Numbered from the stretch's first letter, positions 29,652 to 39,786 are shown. The stretch: 64,000 nucleotides of DNA from Streptomyces sp. R41 (GCF_041053055.1 NZ_CP163443.1:1984001-2048000); one strand, 5' to 3'. A program made the numbers and translations. Notes: generated from the sequence alone by a model not told the origin.

Positions 29652-30805
29652 CCGGAGACGGCCTTGCCCCAGCCCTGGGCGAGGACGCCCTTGGCCTTGC
29701 TCTGCTGGGCCTCGGTCGGGAAGCTCGGCGTGCCCGAGACCTCGGGGAGCTTGGCGGCGGCGGTCTTGTCGAGCGTGCCGGCCTTCTCCATCGCGGTCAT
29801 CAGGGCCGGGCGGGCGTAGCCCTTGAGCCAGAGGTTCTGGCCCTCGGCGCTGTAGAGGTACTCCTGCCACAGGCGGGCGGCCGCCGGGTGCGGGGCGTCC
29901 TTGTTGATGGCCTGCGAGTAGTACTGGGAGAACTGGCCGTCGGTCGGGACGGTGACCTTCCAGTCGACGCCCTTGGACTTGAACTCGTCGGCGTAACCGG
30001 CGTTCAGGTAGTCCCAGTCGATGCTGATCGGCGTCTCGCCCTTCTCGACCGTGGCCGGCGTCGACTCGACCGGCGTGTAGTTGCCGTTCTTCTTCAGCTT
30101 GGCGAAGAAGTCGAGGCCGGGCTGGATGTCGTCGAAGGAGCCGCCGTTGGCGAGCGAGGCCGCGTACACGCCACCGAAGGCCGAACCGGACTTGGTGGGG
30201 TTGCCGTTGAGCGCGACCTGGCCCTTGTACTCCGGCTTGAGCAGGTCCTTGAAGGTCGTCGGGCACTCCTTGACCTTCTTGGCGTCGCAGCCGATGGAGA
30301 TGTAGCCGCCGTAGTCGTTGTACCACTGCCCCTTCGGGTCCTTCTGGCCCTCGGGGATGTCACCGAAGGAGGCGACCTCGTAGGGCGCGAGCAGCCCCTG
30401 CTGGGCGGCGCTCAGAGCGAAGGAGCTGCCGAGGTCGAGGACGTCGGGTGTCCGGTCCTGGCCCTTGCGCGACGTGACGGCGTTGATCTCGTCCTGGCTG
30501 GAGCCGTCCGGGTTCTCGACCTCGATCTTGATGCCGTACTTCTTCTTGAAGCCGTCGATCAGGGCGCCGTAGTTGGCCCAGTCGCGGGGCAGCGCGATCG
30601 CGTGCAGCGTGCCCTCCTTCTTGGCGGCCTTGACCAGGGCGTCGAGGCCGCCGAAGTCCGCGGCCGAGGTCGCGGTGGCCGCGCTCTTGCCGTTGGCGGT
30701 GGTCGCCTTGTCGTCGGGAGCGGCGCCACAGGCGCTCAGGGCGAGTGCGGCGGCGACGGCGAGGCCGCCGGTGAGGACGGCGGTCCTCGGCAGGAACACG
30801 GTCAC
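29648..30805 (-). CDS. Extracellular solute-binding lipoprotein (PhnS/Fe3+/polyamine type)
   Basis: 385 residues. Lipoprotein signal ends in LALSAC (Cys about 26). The mature protein is a periplasmic-binding fold of the PotD/FbpA/PhnS superfamily: ALPRDWANYGALIDGFKKKYG, DVLDLGSSFAL, SAFGGVYAASL and TPISIDWDYLNAG. GTG at 30805 has GGAGA five bases upstream. Substrate is not decidable by eye; databases often call such proteins 2-aminoethylphosphonate-binding. The HAD-EEP enzyme gene in the same run fits a phosphorus compound. Confidence 0.88.
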   Translation of the reverse strand: MTVFLPRTAVLTGGLAVAAALALSACGAAPDDKATTANGKSAATATSAADFGGLDALVKAAKKEGTLHAIALPRDWANYGALIDGFKKKYGIKIEVENPDGSSQDEINAVTSRKGQDRTPDVLDLGSSFALSAAQQGLLAPYEVASFGDIPEGQKDPKGQWYNDYGGYISIGCDAKKVKECPTTFKDLLKPEYKGQVALNGNPTKSGSAFGGVYAASLANGGSFDDIQPGLDFFAKLKKNGNYTPVESTPATVEKGETPISIDWDYLNAGYADEFKSKGVDWKVTVPTDGQFSQYYSQAINKDAPHPAAARLWQEYLYSAEGQNLWLKGYARPALMTAMEKAGTLDKTAAAKLPEVSGTPSFPTEAQQSKAKGVLAQGWGKAVSG

Positions 30806-30846
30806 GGTCTCTCCAGGAGTACGCACGAGGGTGTGGTGGGACGGAG

Positions 30847-30864
30847 AACTTGTCTGAACAAGTT
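30847..30864. promoter_or_regulatory. GntR/HutC-type operator in the divergent region
   Basis: Perfect palindrome AACTTGT-CTGA-ACAAGTT, whose core GTCTGAAC resembles the GT-N-TA-N-AC pattern of HutC-subfamily sites. It lies 42 bases upstream of the SBP start and 153 bases from the GntR start, well placed to repress the importer and perhaps the regulator. Confidence 0.6.
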
Positions 30865-31016
30865 GGCCCCAGTAGGCCCGGCAATGGTGTCCTGTTCGTA
30901 AACTTTGGCGAAACCGTGACCCTTGATTCCCTGCACAATCCCGGCCCGCGCCGATCACCGTCGTATCTCGATTAGGCTGGTCACGCTGTGCACAACAGCC
31001 GAATCAGAGGGGAAGC

Positions 31017-31757
31017 ATGGCGGCGCGACACGAGGAGATCGCCGACGAGCTGCGGCGGGCGATCGACCGCGAGGAGTACACGGTGGGCAGCCTGCTGCCC
31101 GCGGAGACGGACCTCGCGGCCCACTACGGCGTCTCGCGCGGCACGGTCCGCCAGGCCGTCGCGGCGCTGACCGCCGAGGGACTCATCGGCTCCCGCCAGG
31201 GCGCCCGCCGCGTGGTCCTGGCCAGCCGCCGCAGCCAGAGCTTCGCCGAACTGCGCAGCTTCGCCCAGTGGGCGCGCGCGATGGGGCGGGAGGCGACGGG
31301 CCATGTGGTGTCGCAGGAATACCAGCCGGCGACCTCGGAGGACGCCGTACGTCTCCAACTCCCCGAGATGACACCCGTGTTGCACGTCCTGCGCGTCCGC
31401 GGCCTGGACGGCGAACCGGTCCTGCTGGAGCGGACCGTGTACGCGGACTGGATCTCCCCCGCAGTCGAGGCCATCGAACCGGAGTGCCCCTCGGTCACCC
31501 AGCGGCTCTTCGAGGACACCGGTCTGGTCTTCGCCTACGGCGAGCACGTCATCGACGCGGTCGCGGCCGGCGCCCAGGACGCCGACCTGCTCGGCGTCCG
31601 CCGCACCAGCCCGCTCCTCCGCGTCCGCCGCGTCACCACCACACGCGAAGGGCGCCCGGTGGAATGGTCCGACGACCGCTACCGCTCGGACGCCGTGAGC
31701 TTCAGCGTGCACAACTCGATCGGGAACAACGCGCTGGCCCGCAAGACAGCGGAGTGA
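31017..31757 (+). CDS. GntR-family regulator with UTRA domain (HutC subfamily)
   Basis: 246 residues. wHTH about 1-70 (GSLLPAETDLAAHYGVSRGTVRQAVAALTAEGLI is the GntR core), UTRA ligand-binding domain about 85-235. Such proteins sense small metabolites such as sugars, histidine intermediates or phosphonates. It is divergent from the importer operon and probably binds the palindrome at 30847-30864. ATG at 31017 follows GGGGAAGC. Confidence 0.9.
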   Translation: MAARHEEIADELRRAIDREEYTVGSLLPAETDLAAHYGVSRGTVRQAVAALTAEGLIGSRQGARRVVLASRRSQSFAELRSFAQWARAMGREATGHVVSQEYQPATSEDAVRLQLPEMTPVLHVLRVRGLDGEPVLLERTVYADWISPAVEAIEPECPSVTQRLFEDTGLVFAYGEHVIDAVAAGAQDADLLGVRRTSPLLRVRRVTTTREGRPVEWSDDRYRSDAVSFSVHNSIGNNALARKTAE

Positions 31758-31761
31758 GTGG

Positions 31762-31856
31762 CAGCGCCCCGTCAGGGGCGCGGGGCCGTGACATATGCGG
31801 CTCCGCCGCGTGGGCGCGACCAGCCACGTACAGGCCGCAGCCGCGAACAAGCCCCA
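31762..31856. repeat. Dispersed Streptomyces intergenic repeat with embedded hairpin
   Basis: Begins with hairpin GCGCCCC-GTCA-GGGGCGC (31764-31781), then GCGGCTCCGCCGCGTGGGCG, CGACCAGCCACG and a tail GCCGCAGCCGCGAACAAGCC. I recognise this family as very common between Streptomyces genes. Its position after the GntR stop and before the convergent Lrp gene suggests terminator use as well. Confidence 0.65.
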
Positions 31857-31863
31857 GAGGCAC

Positions 31864-32316
31864 CTACGTAGGCGACCCAGAAGAAAACCGTCGCAGCAAC
31901 GGCGAAAGCACCAGCACGGACTTCGTCCGTTCCACGAACGGCTCCCCGGCAATCCGCTCCAGCACCCGCTCGAAGTGCCGCATGTCGGAGGCGAAGACCT
32001 GCACGACCGCGTCCGCCTCCCCGGTGACGGTGGAGGCGGCCACCACCTCCTGGTACCGCTCAAGACCGCGCTGAATCGTCTCCGGCGAGGTGTTACGGCG
32101 GCAGTAGATCTCGACGAACCCCTCGGTCTCCCACCCGAGCGCCGCCGGGTCCACCCGCACGGTGAACCCGGTGATGGCCCCGGTGGCCCGCAACCGGTCC
32201 ACCCGTCGCTTCACGGCGGGCGCGGACAGACCGACCAGTTGCCCAATGTCGGCGTAGGAGCGACGCGCATCCTCGGCGAGGGCGTGCACGATGCGTTCGT
32301 CGAGATCGTTCAGCAC
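31864..32316 (-). CDS. Lrp/AsnC-family transcriptional regulator
   Basis: 150 residues. HTH about 1-60 (LNDLDERIVHALAEDARRSY, then DIGQLVGLSAPAVKRRVDRL), RAM/ACT ligand domain about 65-145. Family members form octamers and respond to amino acids. It lies ten bases after the amino-acid permease gene on the same strand, so it is probably co-transcribed and controls that permease. Confidence 0.93.
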   Translation of the reverse strand: MLNDLDERIVHALAEDARRSYADIGQLVGLSAPAVKRRVDRLRATGAITGFTVRVDPAALGWETEGFVEIYCRRNTSPETIQRGLERYQEVVAASTVTGEADAVVQVFASDMRHFERVLERIAGEPFVERTKSVLVLSPLLRRFSSGSPT

Positions 32317-32326
32317 TGCGGGTGGA

Positions 32327-33793
32327 TCACTTTTCTGACGTTGCGATACGGGACCGGCGATAGCCGTAACTGAAGTAGAACACGAGCCCGACGGCCATCC
32401 AGACCCCGAAGACCACCCAGGTGACGGTCGACAGGCTGCCCATCATCCACACACAGAGGACGAAGCCGATCGCGGGCAGCAGGGGCGAGAGCGGAACCCG
32501 GAAAGTACGCCGCATGTCCGGGCGTGTCCGGCGCAGTACCACCACGGCGATGTTGACCAGCGCGAAGGCGAAGAGCGTACCGATGCTGGTGGCGTCGGCG
32601 AGCTGGCCGAGCGGAATCGCGGCGGCGAGGACACCGCAGAACAGCGAGACGATCACGGTGTTGGCACGGGGCGTACCCGTCTTCGGGTCGACCCGTGCGA
32701 AGACCTTGGGCACGAGCCCGTCGCGGGACATCGCGAAGAGGATGCGGGTCTGGCCGTACAGCACGGTCAGGACGACGCTCGCGATGGCGATGACGGCGCA
32801 GGCGGCCAGCAGCGTGCCCCAGAAGGTCTGCCCGGTGACGTCCTTCATGATCTCGGCGAGCGCGGCCTCCGAGTCGTTGAAGCGCTGCCAGGGCTTCGCG
32901 CCGACGGCGACGGCCGCGACGACGACGTACAGCGCCGTCACGATGACCAGCGAGAGCATGATCGCGCGCGGCAGGTCGCGCTGGGCGTTCTTCGCCTCCT
33001 CACCGGCCGTGGAGGCAGCGTCGAAGCCGATGTACGAGAAGAAGAGCGTCGCACCCGCGGCGCTGACGCCGGTCATGCCGAGCGGCATGAAGTGCTCGTA
33101 GTTGCCGGACCGGAAGCCCTGAATGCCGATCGCGCAGAAGAGCACCAGCGCGGCGATCTTCACGCACACCATGATCGTGTTGGCGCGCGCCGACTCCTTC
33201 GCCCCGCCGAGCAGGAACGCCATCGCGAGCAGCACGACGATCAGCGCGGGCAGGTTGAAGATGCCGCCGTCGCCGGGCGGCGCGGACAGGGCGTCCGGGA
33301 TGGTGACGCCGATCGTGCCGTCGAGCAGCTCGTTCAGGTACTCGCCCCAGCCGACCGCGACCGCGGCCACCGAGACGCCGTACTCGAGGACCAGACACCA
33401 GCCGCAGATCCAGGCGATCAGCTCGCCCATCGTTGCGTACGCATACGAGTACGAGGACCCCGAGACCGGGATGGTGCCCGCCAGCTCGGCGTACGAGAGG
33501 GCGGAGAAGAGCGCCGTGAGACCGGCGATCACGAAGGACAGGGTGACCGCGGGGCCGGCCTTGGGGACGGCTTCGCCGAGGACGACGAAGATGCCGGTGC
33601 CGAGCGTGGCACCGATGCTGATCATGGTTAGCTGCCACAGCCCGAGGGAGCGCCGGAGTGAGCCTCCCTCACCCTGGCCACCCTCGGCGACCAGGGCTTC
33701 TACGGGCTTGCGGCGCATGAGGCGCGCGCCTGTCCCCGGGGACGGTGGGGCGGATGTGGTGCGGGACTGCGGGGGTGCGCCTTGGTCGAGCAC
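32327..33793 (-). CDS. APC-family (cationic) amino-acid permease
   Basis: 488 residues, 12-14 TM segments. N-terminal LWQLTMISIGATLGTGIFVVLG is the APC helix 1 signature; SYSYAYATMGELIAWICGW and FFSYIGFDAASTAGEEAKN follow, resembling the CAT/YfnA cationic amino-acid group. GTG at 33793 has AAGGAG seven bases upstream. The adjoining Lrp gene and the shared motif array with davA hint at lysine or related amino acids, but that is inference. Confidence 0.88.
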   Translation of the reverse strand: MLDQGAPPQSRTTSAPPSPGTGARLMRRKPVEALVAEGGQGEGGSLRRSLGLWQLTMISIGATLGTGIFVVLGEAVPKAGPAVTLSFVIAGLTALFSALSYAELAGTIPVSGSSYSYAYATMGELIAWICGWCLVLEYGVSVAAVAVGWGEYLNELLDGTIGVTIPDALSAPPGDGGIFNLPALIVVLLAMAFLLGGAKESARANTIMVCVKIAALVLFCAIGIQGFRSGNYEHFMPLGMTGVSAAGATLFFSYIGFDAASTAGEEAKNAQRDLPRAIMLSLVIVTALYVVVAAVAVGAKPWQRFNDSEAALAEIMKDVTGQTFWGTLLAACAVIAIASVVLTVLYGQTRILFAMSRDGLVPKVFARVDPKTGTPRANTVIVSLFCGVLAAAIPLGQLADATSIGTLFAFALVNIAVVVLRRTRPDMRRTFRVPLSPLLPAIGFVLCVWMMGSLSTVTWVVFGVWMAVGLVFYFSYGYRRSRIATSEK

Positions 33794-33940
33794 GCGCTGG
33801 CTCCTTCATCGCTGCCGGTCGGGACGGCGGGGACCGGCGGCACCCCTGCGAGCAGGAACCCACCGAGCGGGGTCCCCGCCACGCCTATGTACAGCGCTTG
33901 ACCCTATGAGTCCGGCCTTCACGGGCGTAATGCAGCAACC

Positions 33941-34020
33941 TTGCGCATCTCCGCAAGATCGTTGCGTTCATCGCATCCCGGCGCATGTTCGTTGCGCGGG
34001 GCCTTTCGATGGTTGCGCAA
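33941..34020. promoter_or_regulatory. TTGCGCA/CGTTGCG motif array upstream of the APC permease
   Basis: In 80 bases: TTGCGCA (33941-33947), ATCGTTGCGT (33958-33967), TTCGTTGCGC (33988-33997) and palindromic TTGCGCAA (34013-34020). Two 10-mers are identical to ones upstream of davA. The array is between the permease and the divergent LLM operon and could control both. One 10-mer also occurs by itself inside the permease coding region (33429-33438). Confidence 0.5.
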
Positions 34021-34120
34021 GGCGCCTTTCATCGCCTTGACGAGGTTCCGGAAGCCCTATGGATTGACACCTCGTCAGGTCTGCTTCATGGTGCTCGCCA
34101 CTCGATACGGGAGGCACGGC

Positions 34121-35233
34121 ATGGACCTGGATGTCCTGTACGAGATCGACGTACCGAAGCCCTGGAAGGGACCGCACCCCTACGGTCAACGCGCGGCCGA
34201 GCAGCGGGCGTACCGCGAGGCCGTGGAGCAGATCCGGCTCGCCGACCGGATGGGGTTCCGCACGGTGTGGGCGGTGGAGCACCACTTCCGCGAGGGCCGC
34301 TCGCACTGCCCCGCCCCGGAGGTGCTGCTGGGCCATCTCGCGGCGCTGACCGAGCGCATCCGGCTGGGCTTCGGCGTGACCCTCACGCCGTTCGGCTTCA
34401 CTGCCCCGCAGCGGATCGCGGAGAAGGTCGCCGCCGTCGACGTACTGTCCGACGGGCGCGTGGAGTGGGGCACGGGCCGCTCGACGCCCATGGAGCAGAC
34501 GGCGTTCGGCGTGGACCGCGCCAACTCCCGCGAGGACTGGCGTGAGGCGATCGAGATCGTCACCGGGATGTGGCGCGAGGAGTACTTCGCCTACGAGTCG
34601 CCGCGCTTCTCCTTCCCCCGCCGCATGGTCACCCCGAAACCGGTCCAGGACCCGCACCCGCCCTGCTGGATGGCGGCGACCTCGCCCGGTTCGGCGGAGG
34701 TCGCGGGCGCGAGCGGCCTCGGTCTGCTCTCGTTCTCGATCATGCAGCCGCTGGAGGCGATGGCCCGCCAGGTCGCCGCGTACCGCGAGGCGGCCCGCGC
34801 ACCGCGCCCGATCACCGACGTCACCACGGACCGCGTCGCCGCGTACACCCTTGTCCACGCCACGGACCGCCCGGGCAAGCGCGTCTGGGACTCGGTCGCC
34901 TGGTGGTACGAGAACCTGGCGCGCTTCACCCTGGACTGGGAGCTCCCCCACCTCTCCCCCGACGAGCGCGACCGCGCCTTCCCGCTCCTCGATCCGATCA
35001 TCCAAGGAGCCGTCCCGGTCAGGGAGTTCAACGACGGCGACATGATCCTCATCGGCGACGCGGAGACCATCGTCCGCAAGGCGAAGCACTACGCGGACCT
35101 CGGGATCGACCAGCTCATCTGCTACGTCCAGTGGGGCTATCTGGAACACCGGGAGATCCTGCGCACGATCGAGATCCTGGGGAAGGAAGTCATCCCGGAG
35201 CTGGCGGGGTACCGGCCGAAGGCGGTGCCATGA
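34121..35233 (+). CDS. LLM-class flavin-dependent monooxygenase
   Basis: 370 residues, luciferase-like TIM barrel: MGFRTVWAVEHHFREG, LGFGVTLTPFGFTAPQRIAEK, LSDGRVEWGTGRSTPME, and a substrate-region MAATSPGSAEVAGASG. The long insertion and WAVEHHF resemble LuxA/alkanal-type FMNH2 monooxygenases more than F420 enzymes. ATG at 34121 with GGGAGG six bases upstream. Coupled by ATGA to the SDR gene. Confidence 0.86.
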   Translation: MDLDVLYEIDVPKPWKGPHPYGQRAAEQRAYREAVEQIRLADRMGFRTVWAVEHHFREGRSHCPAPEVLLGHLAALTERIRLGFGVTLTPFGFTAPQRIAEKVAAVDVLSDGRVEWGTGRSTPMEQTAFGVDRANSREDWREAIEIVTGMWREEYFAYESPRFSFPRRMVTPKPVQDPHPPCWMAATSPGSAEVAGASGLGLLSFSIMQPLEAMARQVAAYREAARAPRPITDVTTDRVAAYTLVHATDRPGKRVWDSVAWWYENLARFTLDWELPHLSPDERDRAFPLLDPIIQGAVPVREFNDGDMILIGDAETIVRKAKHYADLGIDQLICYVQWGYLEHREILRTIEILGKEVIPELAGYRPKAVP

Positions 35234-36066
35234 CCCCAGGCCCCACAACTCCTGACCCCACACCCCCTTCGGACACGTCCCCGGTGCCCGACTACGCCTC
35301 CCTCCACCGCCTCGAGGGCCGGTCGTTCGTCCTGCTGGGCGCCGGCAACGGCATCGGCCGCCAGACCGCGCACGCGCTCACCGCACTGGGCGCCCGGGTG
35401 CTCTGCGTCGACGTGGACAAGGAACGCGCGGAGGCCGTCGCCGCCGAGACCGGCGGGGTGCCGTACGTCGCCGACGTGACGCGACGGGAGGCGGTACGGG
35501 ATCTCTTCACCTACGCCATAGGGGAGTTGGGCCCGGTCGGCGGAGTCGTCGACATCGTCGGCATGGCCCAGTACGGCCCCCTGGACGCGATGGACGACCA
35601 GACCTGGGACTGGCACTTCGACATGGTGCTGCGGCACGCGTGGCTCGCGGTCCAGTACGGCGGCCCGGCGGTCGCCGAATCCGGCGGCGGCCCCCTCGTG
35701 TTCGTCGCCTCCGTCTCCGGCCTGACCTCCGCGCCGCTGCACGCCGCGTACGGCGCGGCGAAGGCCGGCCTCGTGTCGCTGGTCCGCTCGGCCGCGGTGG
35801 AGTTCGGGCCGCGCGGCGTGCGGGTCAACGCCGTTGCGCCCGGGGCGGTTTGGACGCCGCGGGTCGCCGGCCTGCTCGGTGCGGAGGGCCGTCGCCGAAA
35901 CGCCGAGAACGCCCCGCTCGGACGCATGGCCGAACCCGCCGACATCGCCTCGGCCCTGCTCTTCCTGGCATCCCCGCTCTCCTCGTACGTCACCGGCCAG
36001 ACCCTCGTCGTGGACGGCGGCGTCACGGTCAAGTTCCCGTACCCGACGATCGGCGGCCCACGATGA
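35230..36066 (+). CDS. SDR-family oxidoreductase
   Basis: 278 residues. A Pro/Thr-rich N-terminal tail (1-20) precedes the classical Rossmann motif GAGNGIGR (about 38-45), the catalytic Ser (VASVSG), Tyr-x-x-x-Lys (YGAAKAG) and C-terminal GQTLVVDGGV. ATG overlaps the LLM stop and the TGA overlaps the next start. Substrate unknown; the neighbours suggest a short oxidative catabolic route. Confidence 0.9.
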   Translation: MTPGPTTPDPTPPSDTSPVPDYASLHRLEGRSFVLLGAGNGIGRQTAHALTALGARVLCVDVDKERAEAVAAETGGVPYVADVTRREAVRDLFTYAIGELGPVGGVVDIVGMAQYGPLDAMDDQTWDWHFDMVLRHAWLAVQYGGPAVAESGGGPLVFVASVSGLTSAPLHAAYGAAKAGLVSLVRSAAVEFGPRGVRVNAVAPGAVWTPRVAGLLGAEGRRRNAENAPLGRMAEPADIASALLFLASPLSSYVTGQTLVVDGGVTVKFPYPTIGGPR

Positions 36067-37007
36067 AGAACCTCCTGCGCGGCCTCGCGTGGTGGTCGGA
36101 CGACGGCCGTCCGCTGCGCGCCGACCCTGCCGACCGGGACCGGCTGCCCGCCGACACCTGGTCGCGGGCTCTCGTACCGGCGGGCGTACGCCTGGAGTTG
36201 AGGTGTCACGGGGTGTCCGCGCTGCGGATCCGGTACGCGGCGACGGAGCCGTCCCTCGCGGACACGTACCGCGACTCCGCCCCCGTCTTCACGCTGCTGT
36301 CGGGCGACGAGGTGGCGGACGAGGTCCCGGCGCGGCCGACGGACGACGGCACGGCGGTTTTCGAACTCCCCTGTCCCGACGGCGAGTTCACCGTCCACCT
36401 GCCGGAAGCCCTGAGCCCGGTGATCCGCGCGGTCGGCACGGACGCGGGCACGGTCGAGGCCGCTCCCGCACGCCCCCGCTGGGTCGTCTACGGCGACTCG
36501 ATCGTCGAGGGCTGGTCGGCCTCACGCCCGCATCTCGCCTGGCCCGCGATCGCCGGACGGGCACTGGGCGTCGACACGGTGAATCTCGGCTACGCGGGCG
36601 CGGCACGCGGCGAACTCGCCTCGGCCGAGCAACTGGCCTCGCTCGACGCCGACTTGGTCACCATCGCCTTCGGCACCAACTGCTGGGCGCGGCCACCGCA
36701 TTCGGCCGCGCTGCTGTACGAGGTGGTGCGAGCGTTCCTGACGGTGGTCCGCCAAAGCCACCCGCACGTCCCCCTGCTGGTCGTCTCCCCCGTCGTACGC
36801 CCCGACGCGGACACCACGGCGAACCGCCTCGGCGCCACGCTGGCGGATCTTCGGGATGCGGTGGAGCGGGCAGCACACGACGTACCGCTGCTGCCTGGAG
36901 GCCGACTCCTGGACCCGGCTCACCTGGCGGACGGGGTACATCCGGGCGACGCAGGGCACGCCCTGCTGGCGGAGGCGGTGGTGGAGGCGCTACGGAAGAC
37001 GAGCTGA
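36063..37007 (+). CDS. SGNH/GDSL hydrolase with N-terminal beta-sandwich domain
   Basis: 314 residues. N-terminal jelly-roll-like region about 1-135, then an SGNH domain: block I GDSIVEGW (Ser nucleophile, about 144), block II NLGYAGAARGE, block III AFGTNCW and block V DGVHPGDAGH (catalytic Asp and His). The layout resembles CE2-type acetyl esterases. No signal peptide, so probably cytoplasmic. Third gene of the coupled LLM-SDR-SGNH operon; a monooxygenase product ester could be its substrate (inference). Confidence 0.87.
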   Translation: MKNLLRGLAWWSDDGRPLRADPADRDRLPADTWSRALVPAGVRLELRCHGVSALRIRYAATEPSLADTYRDSAPVFTLLSGDEVADEVPARPTDDGTAVFELPCPDGEFTVHLPEALSPVIRAVGTDAGTVEAAPARPRWVVYGDSIVEGWSASRPHLAWPAIAGRALGVDTVNLGYAGAARGELASAEQLASLDADLVTIAFGTNCWARPPHSAALLYEVVRAFLTVVRQSHPHVPLLVVSPVVRPDADTTANRLGATLADLRDAVERAAHDVPLLPGGRLLDPAHLADGVHPGDAGHALLAEAVVEALRKTS

Positions 37008-37040
37008 GGCCCCGTCCATGGGGCCCCGCCAGGCGGTTTA

Positions 37041-37145
37041 GCCCGTCCGGCGTTTGAGGACGAGGCCTTTCAGGCCGAAGCGGGGGTCTGGGGGTGGCAG
37101 CCCCCCAGGTACGGAACGGGCAGGGGCGGAGGGGGCGAAAATCCC
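37041..37145. repeat. Dispersed GC-rich Streptomyces repeat
   Basis: Starts GCCCGTCCGGCGTTTGAGGA, continues with CGAGGCCTTTCAGGCCGAAG, then GGGGGTGGCAGCCCCCC and GGGCAGGGGCGGAGGGGG. I recognise this as a common Streptomyces intergenic repeat. It contains hairpins (AGGCCTTTCAGGCC; GGGGG-TGGCAG-CCCCC) and lies between two convergent genes, where it may terminate both. Confidence 0.6.
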
Positions 37146-37198
37146 GAGTGCGCAACGGCACGTCAGCCGTCGCGCTCGGCTCCGGCCCCGGCCCGGCC

Positions 37199-37594
37199 TC
37201 AGCCCGCGTCCGGCCCCCCGGCGATCCCCCGCGCCCGCGCCACGTCCTCCTCGTCGAACCCCATCTGCCCGGGCCGCCCGTAGGCCGCCGCCTGCGCGTC
37301 GATCCAGCGCGTGTGGGCCTCCCAGGCCGCCTGCTTGCTGGTGCCGAGGGCCGCGCCGATCTGGGACCAGGAAGCACCGGACTCGCGGGCGGCGCGGACG
37401 GTGAGCTGACGGCCGTACGCCGCCTTGCGGGCGACCACCTCGCTCAGCGCGAGGAGCTCGAGCAGCTCGGCCCGGTCGAGCGCCTCGGCGTCGCTCCCGG
37501 CCCCGGCGAGCGACTCCCGCACGCGCAGCTCGTCGAGGCGAGCCACAGCGGTCAGCAGGGTGTACTGCGGCTCGATGCTCTGCGGTGTCGTCAT
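37199..37594 (-). CDS. Small HTH-domain protein
   Basis: 131 residues, acidic and helical, with a C-terminal HTH: VRAARESGASWSQIGAALGT then SKQAAWEAH (about 68-96), like sigma-region-4 or MerR-type readers. The protein at 48006-48548 has a related HTH ([20 protein letters not shown]). The palindrome at 37608-37625, directly before its ATG, suggests autoregulation. Function unknown. Confidence 0.78.
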   Translation of the reverse strand: MTTPQSIEPQYTLLTAVARLDELRVRESLAGAGSDAEALDRAELLELLALSEVVARKAAYGRQLTVRAARESGASWSQIGAALGTSKQAAWEAHTRWIDAQAAAYGRPGQMGFDEEDVARARGIAGGPDAG

Positions 37595-37607
37595 GACCTC
37601 AGCCTTG

Positions 37608-37625
37608 CGTCAAGCAAGCTTGACG
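37608..37625. promoter_or_regulatory. Palindrome upstream of the small HTH gene
   Basis: Perfect CGTCAAG-CAAG-CTTGACG, 14 to 31 bases before the HTH start and ending exactly at the stop of the GNAT gene. Good candidate for an autoregulatory operator. Confidence 0.5.
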
Positions 37626-38150
37626 TCAAGAGGGCCTGACGCTCTGCTCGACGACGGACAGCTCCTTGACCAGGAACACACAGGGGTCGGCGCACTCGTG
37701 CCGCTCACCGCTGGAGCCCAGGTGCGCATAGCGGTCGACGTACGCCACGGTGGGCCGGTAGCCGAGCCGCGCGTACAGCGCGGCGGCACGCGGGTTGTCG
37801 TCGCCGACACCGAGCCCCATGAGCCCGATTCCGCGCGCGATCGCCCTCTCCTCTGCGGCGCGCACGAGAGCACTGCCGATGCCCCGGGAGCGCAGCGACC
37901 CTGGCCACACGAACAGCCCGTTGAGCTCGGGACAGCCCGGCCGCGCCGCCCGCACCTCGGGAGCCGCGTACCCGGTCCAGCGGATCTCCGCGTGCCCGAC
38001 GGGCCGATCGTCGAGCCAGGGGATCAGACAGGTGCTGCCACCGGCCTCCTGGCGCGCGAAACGCGCCCGGTGATTTCCGTCGACGCTGTACGACGGCATG
38101 AAGCGGTCAAGGAGCGCGAGGTCCTCGACCGAGCAGTCCGCGATTCTCAT
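37626..38150 (-). CDS. GNAT-family N-acetyltransferase
   Basis: 174 residues. GNAT core with the acetyl-CoA P-loop SLRSRGIGSALVRAAEERA (about 90-110) and the following GVGDDNPRAAALYARLGYR. Substrate not recognisable. ATG at 38150 chosen as the first residue of the folded domain; its ribosome site is weak (only GG). Same strand as guaB1, separated by a terminator. Confidence 0.85.
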   Translation of the reverse strand: MRIADCSVEDLALLDRFMPSYSVDGNHRARFARQEAGGSTCLIPWLDDRPVGHAEIRWTGYAAPEVRAARPGCPELNGLFVWPGSLRSRGIGSALVRAAEERAIARGIGLMGLGVGDDNPRAAALYARLGYRPTVAYVDRYAHLGSSGERHECADPCVFLVKELSVVEQSVRPS

Positions 38151-38177
38151 CCGGCCGAGCGTAGCGAGCGCCGAACA

Positions 38178-38224
38178 CACGTACGGCCCCTTTTCCCGAG
38201 AGGCGGGAACAGGGGCCGTGCGTG
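38178..38224 (-). terminator. Long hairpin terminator after guaB1
   Basis: CACGTACGGCCCCT (38178-38191) pairs with AGGGGCCGTGCGTG (38211-38224) with one G-U, enclosing a nested CCCG/CGGG. It lies twelve bases past the guaB1 stop. Confidence 0.75.
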
Positions 38225-38236
38225 AAGGAGAGCGCG

Positions 38237-39721
<1,485 letters not shown>

Positions 39722-39786
39722 TCAGCCAGGGGGAAGAGCACGTACTTCATTGTCCCATGTCGGCCGGTATGCGGTGCCCGCACAGA

